Shown here: positions 18,554-27,987 of the stretch, piece by piece | Layout: every line of letters starts with the position of its first letter | How positions within the stretch are numbered: position 1 is the stretch's first letter | From: Rhodopseudomonas sp. BAL398 | GTDB taxonomy: Bacteria > Pseudomonadota > Alphaproteobacteria > Rhizobiales > Xanthobacteraceae | DNA length: 64,000 nt | NCBI RefSeq assembly: GCF_033001325.1 | Contig: NZ_CP133111.1 | Location: forward strand, 2,356,001-2,420,000 | Direction: 5' to 3' | Position numbers and translations under genes: made by a program | Notes under the pieces: generated by a model | Databases searched by the model: none | Seen by the model: only the letters and a program-made list of their open reading frames with translations | What the model was told of the DNA's origin: nothing

Positions 18554-19360
18554 TCAGGTCGGACGAACCTTTGCAGTCTTGTGATCGAGAAACGCGCGAA
18601 TCCGCGTCTTGGCTTCCTGGTCGCTCTGCGCCACCGTCGCCATCAATGATTCCATCAGCAACCCGGTCTGCGGATTGGCCTCGGCGATCATCGGCAGCGC
18701 CTGCAGCACCGCGAAATTGGTCAGCGGCGCGTTGGTGGCGACCCGCGCGCCGAGCTCCATCGCCTTGTCGAGCGCGCCGCCGGCTTCGGTGAGATATTGC
18801 GTGAAGCCGTGCACCACGCCGTCGGTCGCCGAGTACACCCGGCCGGTCAGCATCATGTCGGCCATCCGCGCCACCCCGATCAGCCGCGGCAGCCGCACCG
18901 AGCCGCCGCCGCCGACGAAGATGCCCCGGCTGCCTTCCGGCAGAGCGAAGTAAGCCGACGGATCGGCGACGCGGATATGCGCCGCGCAAGCGAGCTCCAG
19001 CCCGCCGCCGATCACCGCGCCCTGCAGCGCGGCGATCACCGGCACCCGGCAATATTGAATGAGGTCGAACACCCGGTGCCAGGTCTGCGAATGCACCAGC
19101 CCTTCGGTGGCGTCGCGCTCACGCAATTCGGACAGATCGAGGCCGGCGGAGAAATGCCCGCCAACGCCGTGGATCACCACGGCGCCGACATCCGCGGGAA
19201 TGTCGGTGAAGCATTGCCTGATCGCCAGCATGATGCCGTCGTTCAGCGCGTTGCGCTTGGCCGGGCGATTGAGGCCGACACTGAGCACCGCGCCGACCCG
19301 GGCGATGGTCAATAGCGCGGACTCCGCGTCTGCGGCTGATGGGGCGTTTCCTGAATGCAC
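18554..19360 (-). CDS. couA: Crotonase-family hydroxycinnamoyl-CoA hydratase/lyase
   Basis: The 268-residue crotonase has the oxyanion-hole sequences GGHFSAGLDLSEL (about residue 68) and GAVIGGGLELACAAHIRVAD (about 115), followed by FALPEGSRGIFVGGGG. With CouB it is expected to hydrate p-coumaroyl- or feruloyl-CoA and cleave it to the hydroxybenzaldehyde plus acetyl-CoA. Translation probably starts at GTG (19360), with AGGA nine bases upstream. A perfect inverted repeat (GTTATA-GCG-TATAAC) covers 24-38 bp upstream, the best candidate CouR operator. Assignment as CouA rests on synteny, since crotonase sequence alone does not fix the reaction. Confidence 0.82.
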   Translation of the reverse strand: MHSGNAPSAADAESALLTIARVGAVLSVGLNRPAKRNALNDGIMLAIRQCFTDIPADVGAVVIHGVGGHFSAGLDLSELRERDATEGLVHSQTWHRVFDLIQYCRVPVIAALQGAVIGGGLELACAAHIRVADPSAYFALPEGSRGIFVGGGGSVRLPRLIGVARMADMMLTGRVYSATDGVVHGFTQYLTEAGGALDKAMELGARVATNAPLTNFAVLQALPMIAEANPQTGLLMESLMATVAQSDQEAKTRIRAFLDHKTAKVRPT

Positions 19361-19383
19361 TTTGTTAGGTCCTGTGCAGAATA

Positions 19384-19398
19384 GTTATAGCGTATAAC
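19384..19398. promoter_or_regulatory. Proposed CouR operator of couAB (perfect inverted repeat)
   Basis: GTTATA-GCG-TATAAC is a perfect 6-bp inverted repeat with a 3-nt spacer, 24 bp upstream of the couA GTG. The AT-rich half-sites stand out from the GC-rich surroundings and recur before couR/ABC and tarP/pobA. Confidence 0.75.
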
Positions 19399-19442
19399 GA
19401 TTTCACCGGAAGTCAATGCGCCGGCGGCCTGCGCCGATCCGT

Positions 19443-19904
19443 CTACAATACCTGATGCACGTCGATCACCACGCGATCGGCGTGGCGCGCGGCCGAGCCG
19501 ATGAACAGGTGCTGCATCAGCCATTGGTATTTCGGATGCCCGGTCTCGAATTTCGGCCTTGTGCGGAAATAGATCAACGAAGGATCGACCGGCTCGCCGC
19601 GCTTGAGCTTCTGCAGCAGTTCCACCGGCCCGAACCGGATGCCGATATTCTCGACATAGACCACCGCGCCATCATCGGTCTCGAAGGCGTATTTGGCCTC
19701 CAGCTCGATCAGCTCGTTGGGCCGCACGATCTGGAAGTCTGCCCCGAACGGCAACACCCTGCCGTTGACGCCCTCGCCTTTCACCTCGCCGCCATGGATC
19801 GGAATGATCCGCCGCACGCCGTGGCCGATCTCGCCGGCGCTGGTCACCTCGCCGATATGGGCGGTGATGGTGAAGACGTAACGGGTCTCGAGTGTCGGAG
19901 CCAT
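19443..19904 (-). CDS. DUF3237-family protein
   Basis: The 153-residue protein (MAPTLETRYVFTITAHIGEV to HADRVVIDVHQVL) belongs to DUF3237, small predicted beta-barrel proteins without a settled function. The ATG at 19904 has a clear GGAAAGGA site upstream. It lies between tarM and couA on the same strand, so it is probably transcribed with the TRAP genes. In the raw sequence an out-of-frame reading of the damaged tarM runs without a stop into this gene and gives a 632-residue chimaera; I take the shorter product as real. Its place inside the hydroxycinnamate island suggests a role in aromatic-acid metabolism, but no catalytic motif can be named. Confidence 0.82.
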   Translation of the reverse strand: MAPTLETRYVFTITAHIGEVTSAGEIGHGVRRIIPIHGGEVKGEGVNGRVLPFGADFQIVRPNELIELEAKYAFETDDGAVVYVENIGIRFGPVELLQKLKRGEPVDPSLIYFRTRPKFETGHPKYQWLMQHLFIGSAARHADRVVIDVHQVL

Positions 19905-19922
19905 GCAAACTTTCCTTTCCCT

Positions 19923-20043
19923 CGTCATTGCGAGCGCAGCGAAGCAATCCAGGGCTTCGTGCACTGCGCTTCTGGATTGCTTCGTCGCGGAGCCTGTGCC
20001 GGACGGCGCGGAACGCGCCGATCCGGCGCTCCTCGCAATGACG
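19923..20043. repeat. Palindromic intergenic repeat, family 1 (copy 4, with internal insert)
   Basis: CGTCATTGCGAG to CTCGCAATGACG, with an extra inner hairpin around GGCGCGGAACGCGCC. It lies between tarM and the DUF3237 gene. Confidence 0.9.
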
Positions 20044-20056
20044 TTCAACTGGCTCA

Positions 20057-21341
20057 TTATCCTATCATCCGTTGCGGCAGCCAGGTGGCGATCATCGGGA
20101 ACAGGATCAGGATCACCAGCCGGATCAGATCCGTCACCACGAAGGGCAGCACGCCTTTGAAGATAGTCGACATGTTGACGTCCTTGATCACGCTCTTGAT
20201 CACGAACACATTCATGCCGACCGGCGGGTGGATCAGCCCGAGCTCCACCGTCATCACGATAATGATGCCGAACCAGATCGGATCGAAGCCGAGCGCCATC
20301 ACCACCGGGAATACGATCGGCACGGTGAGGATCACCATCGCCATCGCATCCATCAGGCAGCCGAGCACCAGATACATCAGCAGGATCAGCGCCAGCACGC
20401 CATAGGGCCCAAGCCCGAGGCCGGTGAGGAATTCGGTGACGTGCTGCGGGGTCTGGGTGATGGTGAGGAAATAGCCGAAGCACAGCGCGCCGATCAGCAC
20501 GGTGAACACCGCCGCGGCGGTGCGGGTCGCCTGCAGCAGCGATTGCAGGATGCCGTCGCGGCTGAGCTTGCCGCGCGCGATCCCGATCGCGAAGGCGCCG
20601 ACCGCGCCGACCGCGCCGGCCTCCATAGAGCCCGCCGATCACGAACAGGAACAGAAGCAGCGGCGACCACACGTCGCGAAACGCGATCAGCCGCTCTTTC
20701 CAGCTCGAGCGCGGACCCGCCGGCAGGAAGCCCGGCTGCACCACGCCGATAATGGCGATGGTGGTGATATGCATCGCGATCGCCAGCAGCCCCGGCAGGA
20801 TGCCGGCGATGAACAATTTGCCGATGTCCTGCTGGGTGATGATGCCATAGACCGCCAGCACGGTGGACGGCGGCAGCATCGCGCCCAACGTGCCGCCGAC
20901 CGCGATCACCCCGGTCGCGAAGGATTGCGGATAGTTGTAGCGCCGCATCTCCGGATAGGCCACGGCGGAGAACGTCGCGGCGGTCGCCACCGAGGAGCCG
21001 GAGATCGCCGCGAAGCCGCCGCAGGCGCAGATCGTGGCGATGCCGAGCCCACCCTTCCAGTGCCCGACAATGGTGTTGCCGGCGCGGAATAATTCACGGC
21101 TGATGCCGGACACCGAGACGAAGGCGCCCATCAGCAGGAACATCGGGATCACCCCGAAGGAATAGTCCGTCACGGTGCGCATCGTGGTCTGGCCGACCAG
21201 CTTCAGCGCCGGTTGCAAGCCGGTGAGATAGCCAAAACCGGTGACGCCGACCAGGCCCATCGCCATGCCGACCGGCACCCGCAACAGCATCAGCGCGAAC
21301 AGGCTGACAAAGCCCACAAGGGCCACGACTTCGTTGCTCAT
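20057..21341 (-). pseudogene. tarM: TRAP transporter large permease (DctM/TarM family), frameshifted
   Basis: From the ATG at 21341 the first 238 residues are a normal DctM large permease (MSNEVVALVGFVSLFALMLLRVP to LLFLFVIGGLYG). The homologous remainder continues in another frame from about 20623 (EAGAVGAVGAFAIGIARGK) to a stop at 20057. Between GGLYG and EAGAVGA the conserved DctM stretch of the type GGxFTPT is missing, so a deletion of about 20 nt (2 modulo 3) explains the shift. The full protein would have about 430 residues and twelve or so membrane helices, importing aromatic acids with TarP and TarQ. Either the TRAP system is broken in this strain or the sequence has an error; codon use is normal on both sides. 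Confidence 0.8.
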
Positions 21342-21344
21342 CGC

Positions 21345-21917
21345 CTATTCCACCGGTTTGACTTTGGCGTCGTGAATATCTTCCGGATGGAAGATCAGGC
21401 GATAGGTTCTGATCGCGATCAGCAGCACCGCGGAGACGTCACCGATCCACGACACCAGAAAGAACGGCCAGATCGGGATCTGCAGATCCATGGTGACGAT
21501 ATGGTCGGCGCGGGTCGTCACCACCTTGTCGAACAGCGTGTAGGTCTGCACCGTCACCACGAACAGCAGAACCAAAGTGGCGAAGATGTCGATGAAGCGC
21601 TGATATTTCGGCGTGGCATTGGCCCAGACCAGATCGACGGTGATGTGGGTGCCGCGATAGCTGGTCGCCGCGATGCCCCAGAAGATCAGAATGCCGAGCA
21701 TGAACTGGCCGAAATTATAATAGTCCGGAATCGTCACCGCGAAGAATTTGCGCATGAACACCGCGACGAAGGTGTTCAGCGCGACGATGCCGACGAAGAA
21801 CGCCGCGATCCATTCGATCGCATCGATGAAGCGGTCCATGCCGGATTTGCGCGCGGGCGGCGCAGGCTCTGTCAACCCGATCGCGGCGTCACCGGGAATT
21901 TGCGGAGTGGCGGTCAT
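21345..21917 (-). CDS. tarQ: TRAP transporter small permease (DctQ/TarQ family)
   Basis: The 190-residue protein has four predicted membrane helices (beginning DRFIDAIEWIAAFFVGIVALNTF) and the DctQ-type central sequence FMLGILIFWGIAATSYRGTHITVDL. It forms the membrane complex with the large permease TarM, whose start codon lies 4 bp downstream. With TarP it would make a Na+- or H+-driven uptake system. The gene is separated from tarP by about 350 bp that are filled mainly by a 196-bp repeat element, which is unusual for a TRAP operon. Confidence 0.9.
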   Translation of the reverse strand: MTATPQIPGDAAIGLTEPAPPARKSGMDRFIDAIEWIAAFFVGIVALNTFVAVFMRKFFAVTIPDYYNFGQFMLGILIFWGIAATSYRGTHITVDLVWANATPKYQRFIDIFATLVLLFVVTVQTYTLFDKVVTTRADHIVTMDLQIPIWPFFLVSWIGDVSAVLLIAIRTYRLIFHPEDIHDAKVKPVE

Positions 21918-22041
21918 GATTTGCTCTGCGCGAAATCGAAGAGAGCCGTCACCCTGAGGTGCCGTCGCACTCGCGGCGGCCTCGAAGGGCGATGGCGATG
22001 GCGGTCATCCGTCGCGGCTCGCGCAAGCGCGCGAGCACCGA

Positions 22042-22237
22042 AGAGCCTGACTGACAAAGCGATCAACATAGCGAGGCCTTCAAGGTCGTCATTGCGAGGA
22101 GCTGTTGCGACGAAGCAATCCAGTCTGTGCGCGGCGCCCCTGGATTGCTTCGCGGTCGGACGGCGCGATGCGCCGTCCTCGGCTCGCAATGACGACATCA
22201 AGCTCGATTGTGCTGGCTTCTTTTTCAGTCAGACTCT
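22042..22237. mobile_element. MITE-like 196-bp element with terminal inverted repeats (copy B)
   Basis: The left end AGAGCCTGACTGACAAAG pairs with the right end CTTTTTCAGTCAGACTCT. The centre is a family 1 palindrome (22087-22194). Length and plan equal the copy at 9173-9368. It lies between tarP and tarQ. Confidence 0.6.
22087..22194. repeat. Palindromic intergenic repeat, family 1 (copy 5)
   Basis: CGTCATTGCGAGGAGCTGTT to CTCGCAATGACG, the core of the element at 22042-22237. The inner arms are GAAGCAATCCAG / CTGGATTGCTTC. Confidence 0.9.
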
Positions 22238-22265
22238 CAGAATGACGTCGTCAGGTCGCCCACCA

Positions 22266-23276
22266 TCACAGCCCGGCGTCGTATTTCTTCAACGCCGCCT
22301 TCAGGTCGGCGTCGATCGCCACCGGATCGCCGCCCGCCTTCTTCACCGCCTCCGCCCAGCTGGCATGCAGCGGCTCGACCGCCTTCTTCCATTCGGCGAG
22401 TTGCGGCGCGGTCAGCGGATAGACCTCGTGATCTTTCAGCGCCTTCATCTTGACCCGGCCATTGGCCTCGAAATCGGTCCACGGATCGGTCACCCGCGAG
22501 GCCCATTGCGGCGTGCAATGATCGTCGATGATCTTCTTCTGGTTCGCCGACAGCGCATTATAGGCGTTCAAGCCGATATTATAGGTGAACACCGTGGTGT
22601 AGAGCGGCACATCCATGTGATACTTGACCACCTTGTCGATCCCGAACAGGAAGATCGACCCCCAGGGAAAGGTGATCGCGTCGGCGACGCCACGCTCGAT
22701 CGCGTCGCGCGATTCCGGCGCCGAGGCCTGCACATTGGTGCCGCCAAACATCGTAACCATTTCGCCGATCGTCGACTGCGCCGGCCGCACCTTGAGGCCT
22801 TTGAGATCACCCGGAACCACGATCTTCTTCTTGCTGTGCAGCGTGCCGGGATCGTGGATGAAGGCGAAGCACAGCTTGGTGTCCTTCATCTCGGTCGGCG
22901 CGTATTTGTGGTACCATTCGTTCAGCGCCAGCGTGCCCTTCTTGCCGTCGGCGAACACGAAGGGAAGCTGGCCGGCGGCGGCGATCGGAAACCGGCCGGG
23001 CTGATAGCCGGGATTGACATAGGTCACCTCGGCAATACCGTCGCGCGCCATGTCATAGTGATCGAACGCCTTGCCGAGCTGTTGCGAGGGGAACACCGAC
23101 ATCTTGATGGTGCCGCCCGAGGCTCTCTCGATATCCTCGGCCCATTCCTTGGTGGCCGGCACCAGCGGATGCGCCGGCGGCACCCAGAGCGACACTTTCC
23201 AGTTGACGGTCTTGTCCTGCGCCAAAGCGGGCGTCACGCTGGCGGCCAATAGCAGGGCCAAAATGGCTCTTCTCAT
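22266..23276 (-). CDS. tarP: TRAP transporter periplasmic binding protein (DctP/TarP family)
   Basis: The 336-residue protein has a signal peptide (MRRAILALLLAASVTPALAQ) and a DctP domain with WKVSLWVPPAHPLVPATKEWAEDIERASGG and the ligand-region sequence GLKVRPAQSTIGEMVTMFGGTNVQ. The TRAP binding protein beside couAB in R. palustris (TarP) binds p-coumarate-type acids, and the same specificity is inferred here. I chose the ATG at 23276, preceded by GGGAGAG; the frame opens ten codons earlier. A CouR-like inverted repeat lies 50 bp upstream, in the region shared with the divergent pobA. Confidence 0.87.
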   Translation of the reverse strand: MRRAILALLLAASVTPALAQDKTVNWKVSLWVPPAHPLVPATKEWAEDIERASGGTIKMSVFPSQQLGKAFDHYDMARDGIAEVTYVNPGYQPGRFPIAAAGQLPFVFADGKKGTLALNEWYHKYAPTEMKDTKLCFAFIHDPGTLHSKKKIVVPGDLKGLKVRPAQSTIGEMVTMFGGTNVQASAPESRDAIERGVADAITFPWGSIFLFGIDKVVKYHMDVPLYTTVFTYNIGLNAYNALSANQKKIIDDHCTPQWASRVTDPWTDFEANGRVKMKALKDHEVYPLTAPQLAEWKKAVEPLHASWAEAVKKAGGDPVAIDADLKAALKKYDAGL

Positions 23277-23325
23277 CGACGTCTCTCCCTGTGGTACGGG
23301 CTTCAAACGGCCCTTTGCAGGTATT

Positions 23326-23340
23326 GTTATATGATATAAT
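23326..23340. promoter_or_regulatory. Proposed CouR operator, tarP/pobA intergenic site
   Basis: GTTATA-TGA-TATAAT is an inverted repeat with one mismatched pair and a 3-nt spacer, 50 bp upstream of tarP and 95 bp upstream of pobA. It could control both divergent promoters. Confidence 0.68.
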
Positions 23341-23357
23341 CATCATTGCAAGTCTGA

Positions 23358-24605
<1,248 letters not shown>

Positions 24606-24651
24606 GCACGGCGCCTGAGATGTCCTCGCGTCAACCACCGCCCTCATCCTG

Positions 24652-24775
24652 AGAGTCTGACTCAAAACGCGATCAAGAGATCAAGCCTTCAAGGTCGTCA
24701 TTGCGAGGAGCACTTGCGACGAAGCAATCCAGTCCTCGCTTGGCGCCCCTGGATTTCGCTTCGCTCGCAATGACG
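24652..24775. repeat. Family 1 palindrome (copy 6) with one arm of the 196-bp element
   Basis: The left arm AGAGTCTGACTCAAAACGCG matches the ends of the 196-bp elements, and the palindrome follows at 24696-24775. The right terminal repeat is absent and is replaced by the tandem-duplicated segment that follows. Confidence 0.8.
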
Positions 24776-25180
24776 AACTCAAGGCACCCATTCAACGATC
24801 GAGAATCATCTCACCGCGAAGCCCTCTTCACCTCTCCCCACCGGGGAGAGGTCGGATTGCGCAGCAATCCGGGTGAGGGGTTACGGCGTCACGAGAGGCT
24901 TTACCCCTCCCCCAGCCCTCTCCCCATGGGAGAGGGAGCGCGTTTCCGATGCCGCGCTTGAGCCGGCATCGCCGCCTGGCGCGCCGGAATGACGAATTCG
25001 AGACACCCATTCAACGACCAGGAATCACCTCACCGCGAATCCGTCTTCACCTCTCCCCACCGGGGAGAGATCGGCGCGTAGCGCCGGGTGAGGGGGGACG
25101 GCCTGCCTATGGAAGTGTCCCCTCCCCCAACCCTCTCCCTATAAGAGAGAGCGCGTTTGCGATGCCGCGCTGTTTCTTCC
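24772..25180. repeat. Tandem imperfect duplication (about 220-bp period) carrying family 4 palindromes
   Basis: Two successive units share CACCCATTCAACGA, TCACCGCGAA, CTTCACCTCTCCCCACCGGGG, a GGGTGAGGGG core and GAGCGCGTTT-CGATGCCGCGCT. The first starts near 24772 and the second near 24991. They occupy the gap between pobA and the DUF2848 gene. I see no coding potential. Confidence 0.75.
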
Positions 25181-25208
25181 GCGGGAGCGGCTCTCATCCC
25201 GCGCGGCT

Positions 25209-25895
25209 TCAGCCCAGCACCGGCAATTCGATCACGTCGTAGCCGTGGCGGATCACGCGGCCGAGCACCGGGTCCTCGATCTCGAAATCAAATCGCGTCG
25301 CCGGCCTGATCCCGCCCTTGGCGGCGAAGGTGCCGCCGAACAATGCGCAGCCGTCGGGCAGCCCGGTGCCGCCGAAGCCGCGCGCGATCAACTCGTCGAC
25401 CGGCAGCATGCCGTCGAGCTTGCCTTCCTGATACAGCAGCCGCGCGCCGCCGATGGTGGCGAAGGAGCGCAGCACGATCGCGTCCCAATGATCGGCGAGC
25501 TCGGCGAAGTCCCACAGCTGCGGCGCGATCGGCTTGTCGCACATCTGCTTGGACACCGTGATGTTGTAGGTTTCGACCTTGCGGTCGGTGTGATCGGAGC
25601 CGACGCCGACCAGAATGCGGCCTTGCGCGCCGATCAGCACGAATTCGACCTCGCCGCTGGACTCACCGCCGCTGCATTCGATGCTGGCCGTGGTGGTCAG
25701 CCGCGCGGCGGCGACCCGGTAGTAGATCGGCGTCGAGGCCGGGCGCGCGATGCCGATGGCTTCGAGCTCGGCGATGTGATGATCGCGCGCCACCGGATCG
25801 CGGCCGGTCCAGCCGGCGATCACCGTCTGGGTGATCGGCAGCGTCATTGGCGTGCGGGCGCCGTTGGCGTCCAGCGTGAAGGTGATGTCAACCAC
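25209..25895 (-). CDS. DUF2848-family protein
   Basis: The 228-residue protein belongs to DUF2848 (MVDITFTLDANGARTP to VIELPVLG), with the conserved internal sequence GVGSDHTDRKVETYNITVSKQMCDKP. The presence of GSDHTDR and a C-terminal FGGTFAAKGG resembles the fumarylacetoacetate-hydrolase fold region, but the family has no settled reaction. Its ATG lies upstream of the amidase stop (8-bp overlap), so the two proteins are translated together and probably work on one substrate. It ends at the long repeat-filled gap before pobA. Confidence 0.8.
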   Translation of the reverse strand: MVDITFTLDANGARTPMTLPITQTVIAGWTGRDPVARDHHIAELEAIGIARPASTPIYYRVAAARLTTTASIECSGGESSGEVEFVLIGAQGRILVGVGSDHTDRKVETYNITVSKQMCDKPIAPQLWDFAELADHWDAIVLRSFATIGGARLLYQEGKLDGMLPVDELIARGFGGTGLPDGCALFGGTFAAKGGIRPATRFDFEIEDPVLGRVIRHGYDVIELPVLG

Positions 25896-27237
25896 GGATG
25901 ATGTCTTCCATTCCTGCCGCGAGTTCGAAAATCCGCCGGTCGGAGCCGCCGATGCCGGCCAGCATCAGCCCGACCGGAACCTCACCGTCGCGATGGCACG
26001 GCAGCGAAATCGCGCAGCCGTCGATCATGTTGAACAGCGTGCAGTTGCGCAAGGCCAGCAGATTGGCCTTGGTGAACGCATTGTCGTCGGCCATCTCGGC
26101 GATCGTCGGCGGGGTGTTGGCGGTGGTCGGCAGCACCAGCGCGTCATAGGGCGCGATCCGCTGGCTGGCGCGGGCGATCAGCGATTTGCGCGCCTGGATC
26201 AGGTCGACATAATCGGCGGCACTCTGGCTCTCGCCGCGCAGGATGCGGCTGCGCACCCGCGGATCGTAGACGTCGCCCTGGGCGACGATCAAAAACCGAT
26301 GCCAGGCATAGCTTTCGGCGGCGGTGAGGCCGCCCTTGGCGCTCATCGGCGCGATGTCGAGAAATTCCGGCACCGCGATCCGTTCGATCAGCGCGCCATG
26401 GTCCGACAGAAGCCCCAGCGCACGCTCGAACGCCGAAGCCACCGCATCGTCGAGCTCGTCGAGCGCCAATGTGGTCGGCACCGCCAGGCGCATCCCGGCG
26501 ATCCGGCGCGGCCGCAACGGCGTCACCTTCTCGTCGGCCAGCACCGCGTCCAGCGTGGCGCAGCAGGCCACGCTGCGCGCCAGGGGACCGATGCTGTCGA
26601 GGCTGAACGACAGCGGCACCGAGCCGTCGAGCGGCACCCGGCTCTGGGTCGGCTTGAAGCCGACGATGCCGTTGAACGCCGCCGGAATCCGGCACGAGCC
26701 GCCGGTGTCGGTGCCCAGCGTCGCATGCGACATGCCGTCGGCGACCGAGACCGCGCCGCCCGCCGAGGAGCCGCCGGGGACATGGCCGATCTGGCGCTGC
26801 CAGGTGCTTTTCGGCGTGCCGTAATGCGGGTTGATGCCGATCCCCGAATAGGCGAATTCGGTCATGTTGGTGCGCCCGATCACCACGAAGCCGGCGCGGC
26901 GCAACCGCGCCACCGTGGGCGCATCGGCGTCCGCCGGCGGATTGTCATCGAGCGCGCGCGACCCGGCGCGGGTGACCTGTCCCTTGATGTCGAACAGATC
27001 CTTGATCGACACCGGAATGCCGGCAAAGGGCGACGGCGCCGCCTTGACGGCGCGCAGCCGGTCCATCGCCTCGGCGGCTTCGATCGCCGCCTTTGTATCG
27101 ACGTGAACGAAGGCGCGCGCGCCCTCGCCGCTCGGGTCGGCGATCCTGGCCAGGCATTGATCGACCAATTGGCGCGCACTGGTGCGGCCGGCGTCGAGAT
27201 CGGCCGCGAGCGCGGCGAGCGTGGGAAGCGAGGTCAT
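25888..27237 (-). CDS. Amidase-signature family amidohydrolase
   Basis: The 449-residue enzyme has the complete amidase-signature triad: Lys in PVSIKDLFDIKG (about residue 78), the first Ser in PGGSSAGGAVSVADG (about 155) and the nucleophilic Ser in TDTGGSCRIPAAFNG (about 178). It hydrolyses an amide bond of an unknown small substrate; similar proteins are annotated as Asp-tRNA/Glu-tRNA amidotransferase-like or AtzE-like. The C-terminal half lacks features that identify GatA, and no gatB/gatC is next to it. It forms a coupled pair with DUF2848. The gap upstream (27238-27569) separates it from the divergent DUF35 operon and contains no element I recognise. Confidence 0.88.
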   Translation of the reverse strand: MTSLPTLAALAADLDAGRTSARQLVDQCLARIADPSGEGARAFVHVDTKAAIEAAEAMDRLRAVKAAPSPFAGIPVSIKDLFDIKGQVTRAGSRALDDNPPADADAPTVARLRRAGFVVIGRTNMTEFAYSGIGINPHYGTPKSTWQRQIGHVPGGSSAGGAVSVADGMSHATLGTDTGGSCRIPAAFNGIVGFKPTQSRVPLDGSVPLSFSLDSIGPLARSVACCATLDAVLADEKVTPLRPRRIAGMRLAVPTTLALDELDDAVASAFERALGLLSDHGALIERIAVPEFLDIAPMSAKGGLTAAESYAWHRFLIVAQGDVYDPRVRSRILRGESQSAADYVDLIQARKSLIARASQRIAPYDALVLPTTANTPPTIAEMADDNAFTKANLLALRNCTLFNMIDGCAISLPCHRDGEVPVGLMLAGIGGSDRRIFELAAGMEDIIRG

Positions 27238-27569
27238 GGATCATCCTGTTCAGCGTGGTCGATCTGCGGGCCGCGGGGCCAAGTGATGTCGGCTGCGCCC
27301 ACCGCCCCGCATTGTCCATGGCTGTTTCACCACAAATTGCAACGCCGTGACATCGGGAAATTCCGCGCCACGCCCCGCGGGCAGCGCCGCCGCCGGGCGC
27401 AACCCGACCTGAGCGGTTGCAACCGCCCGAAGCTGACCGCCCTGCGCGCTGTGCGTCCAGCAGATACGGCCATGCGTTGCGCTGCGGGGCGTTGACGCTG
27501 CCGGGTCAAATGTCGCATCAAGACCGCAATCAACGGGCCCGCAGCCCGATTTGCAGGGAGAGAATAAAT

Positions 27570-27983
27570 ATGGCCGAACCCGCCCGCGCCAAACCCAAAC
27601 CCACACCCGAGACCCAGCATTTCTGGGATGGCACCAATGCCGGCGAATTGCGGCTGCAGCGCTGTGACGATTGCGCCAATGTATATTTCCCGCCGCGGCC
27701 GTTCTGCCCGGCCTGCGGCTGCCGCAAGGTCAGCGTGTTCAAGGCCTCCGGCAAGGCCAAGCTCTACAGCTATGTCATCAATCACCGTCCCGCCGCGCCC
27801 GGCTTCACCCCGCCTTACGCGATCGCGGTGGTCGAGCTCGACGAAGGTCCGCGGATGATGAGCAACATCCTGGATTGTCCGCAGACGCCGGAGGCGCTCG
27901 AACTCGACATGAAACTGGAAGTGGCATTCGAGAAGCTCGACGACCAGATCACCCTTCCGCAATTCCGCCCGGCGAAAGGCTGA
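27570..27983 (+). CDS. DUF35 Zn-ribbon/OB-fold acyl-CoA-associated protein
   Basis: The 137-residue protein has an N-terminal helix, a rubredoxin-like Zn ribbon (CDDC at about residues 33-36 and CPAC at about 47-50) and an OB-fold (KLYSYVINHRPAAPGF to MKLEVAFE). DUF35 proteins partner with thiolases or thiolase-like aldolases and probably help bind acyl-CoA. The ATG at 27570 follows AGGGAGAG. The thiolase starts 4 bp after its stop, the usual arrangement for a DUF35-thiolase pair. Confidence 0.87.
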   Translation: MAEPARAKPKPTPETQHFWDGTNAGELRLQRCDDCANVYFPPRPFCPACGCRKVSVFKASGKAKLYSYVINHRPAAPGFTPPYAIAVVELDEGPRMMSNILDCPQTPEALELDMKLEVAFEKLDDQITLPQFRPAKG

Positions 27984-27987
27984 GATC

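Noticed and set aside
19443-21341. A single 632-residue TRAP permease-DUF3237 fusion protein
   Set aside because: The middle 240 residues are Arg/Asp-rich noise, and the permease homology continues in another frame; the fusion is a frameshift artefact.
24820-25165. CRISPR-like array in the pobA-DUF2848 gap
   Set aside because: There are only two large imperfect units with internal palindromes, not short regular repeats with unique spacers.
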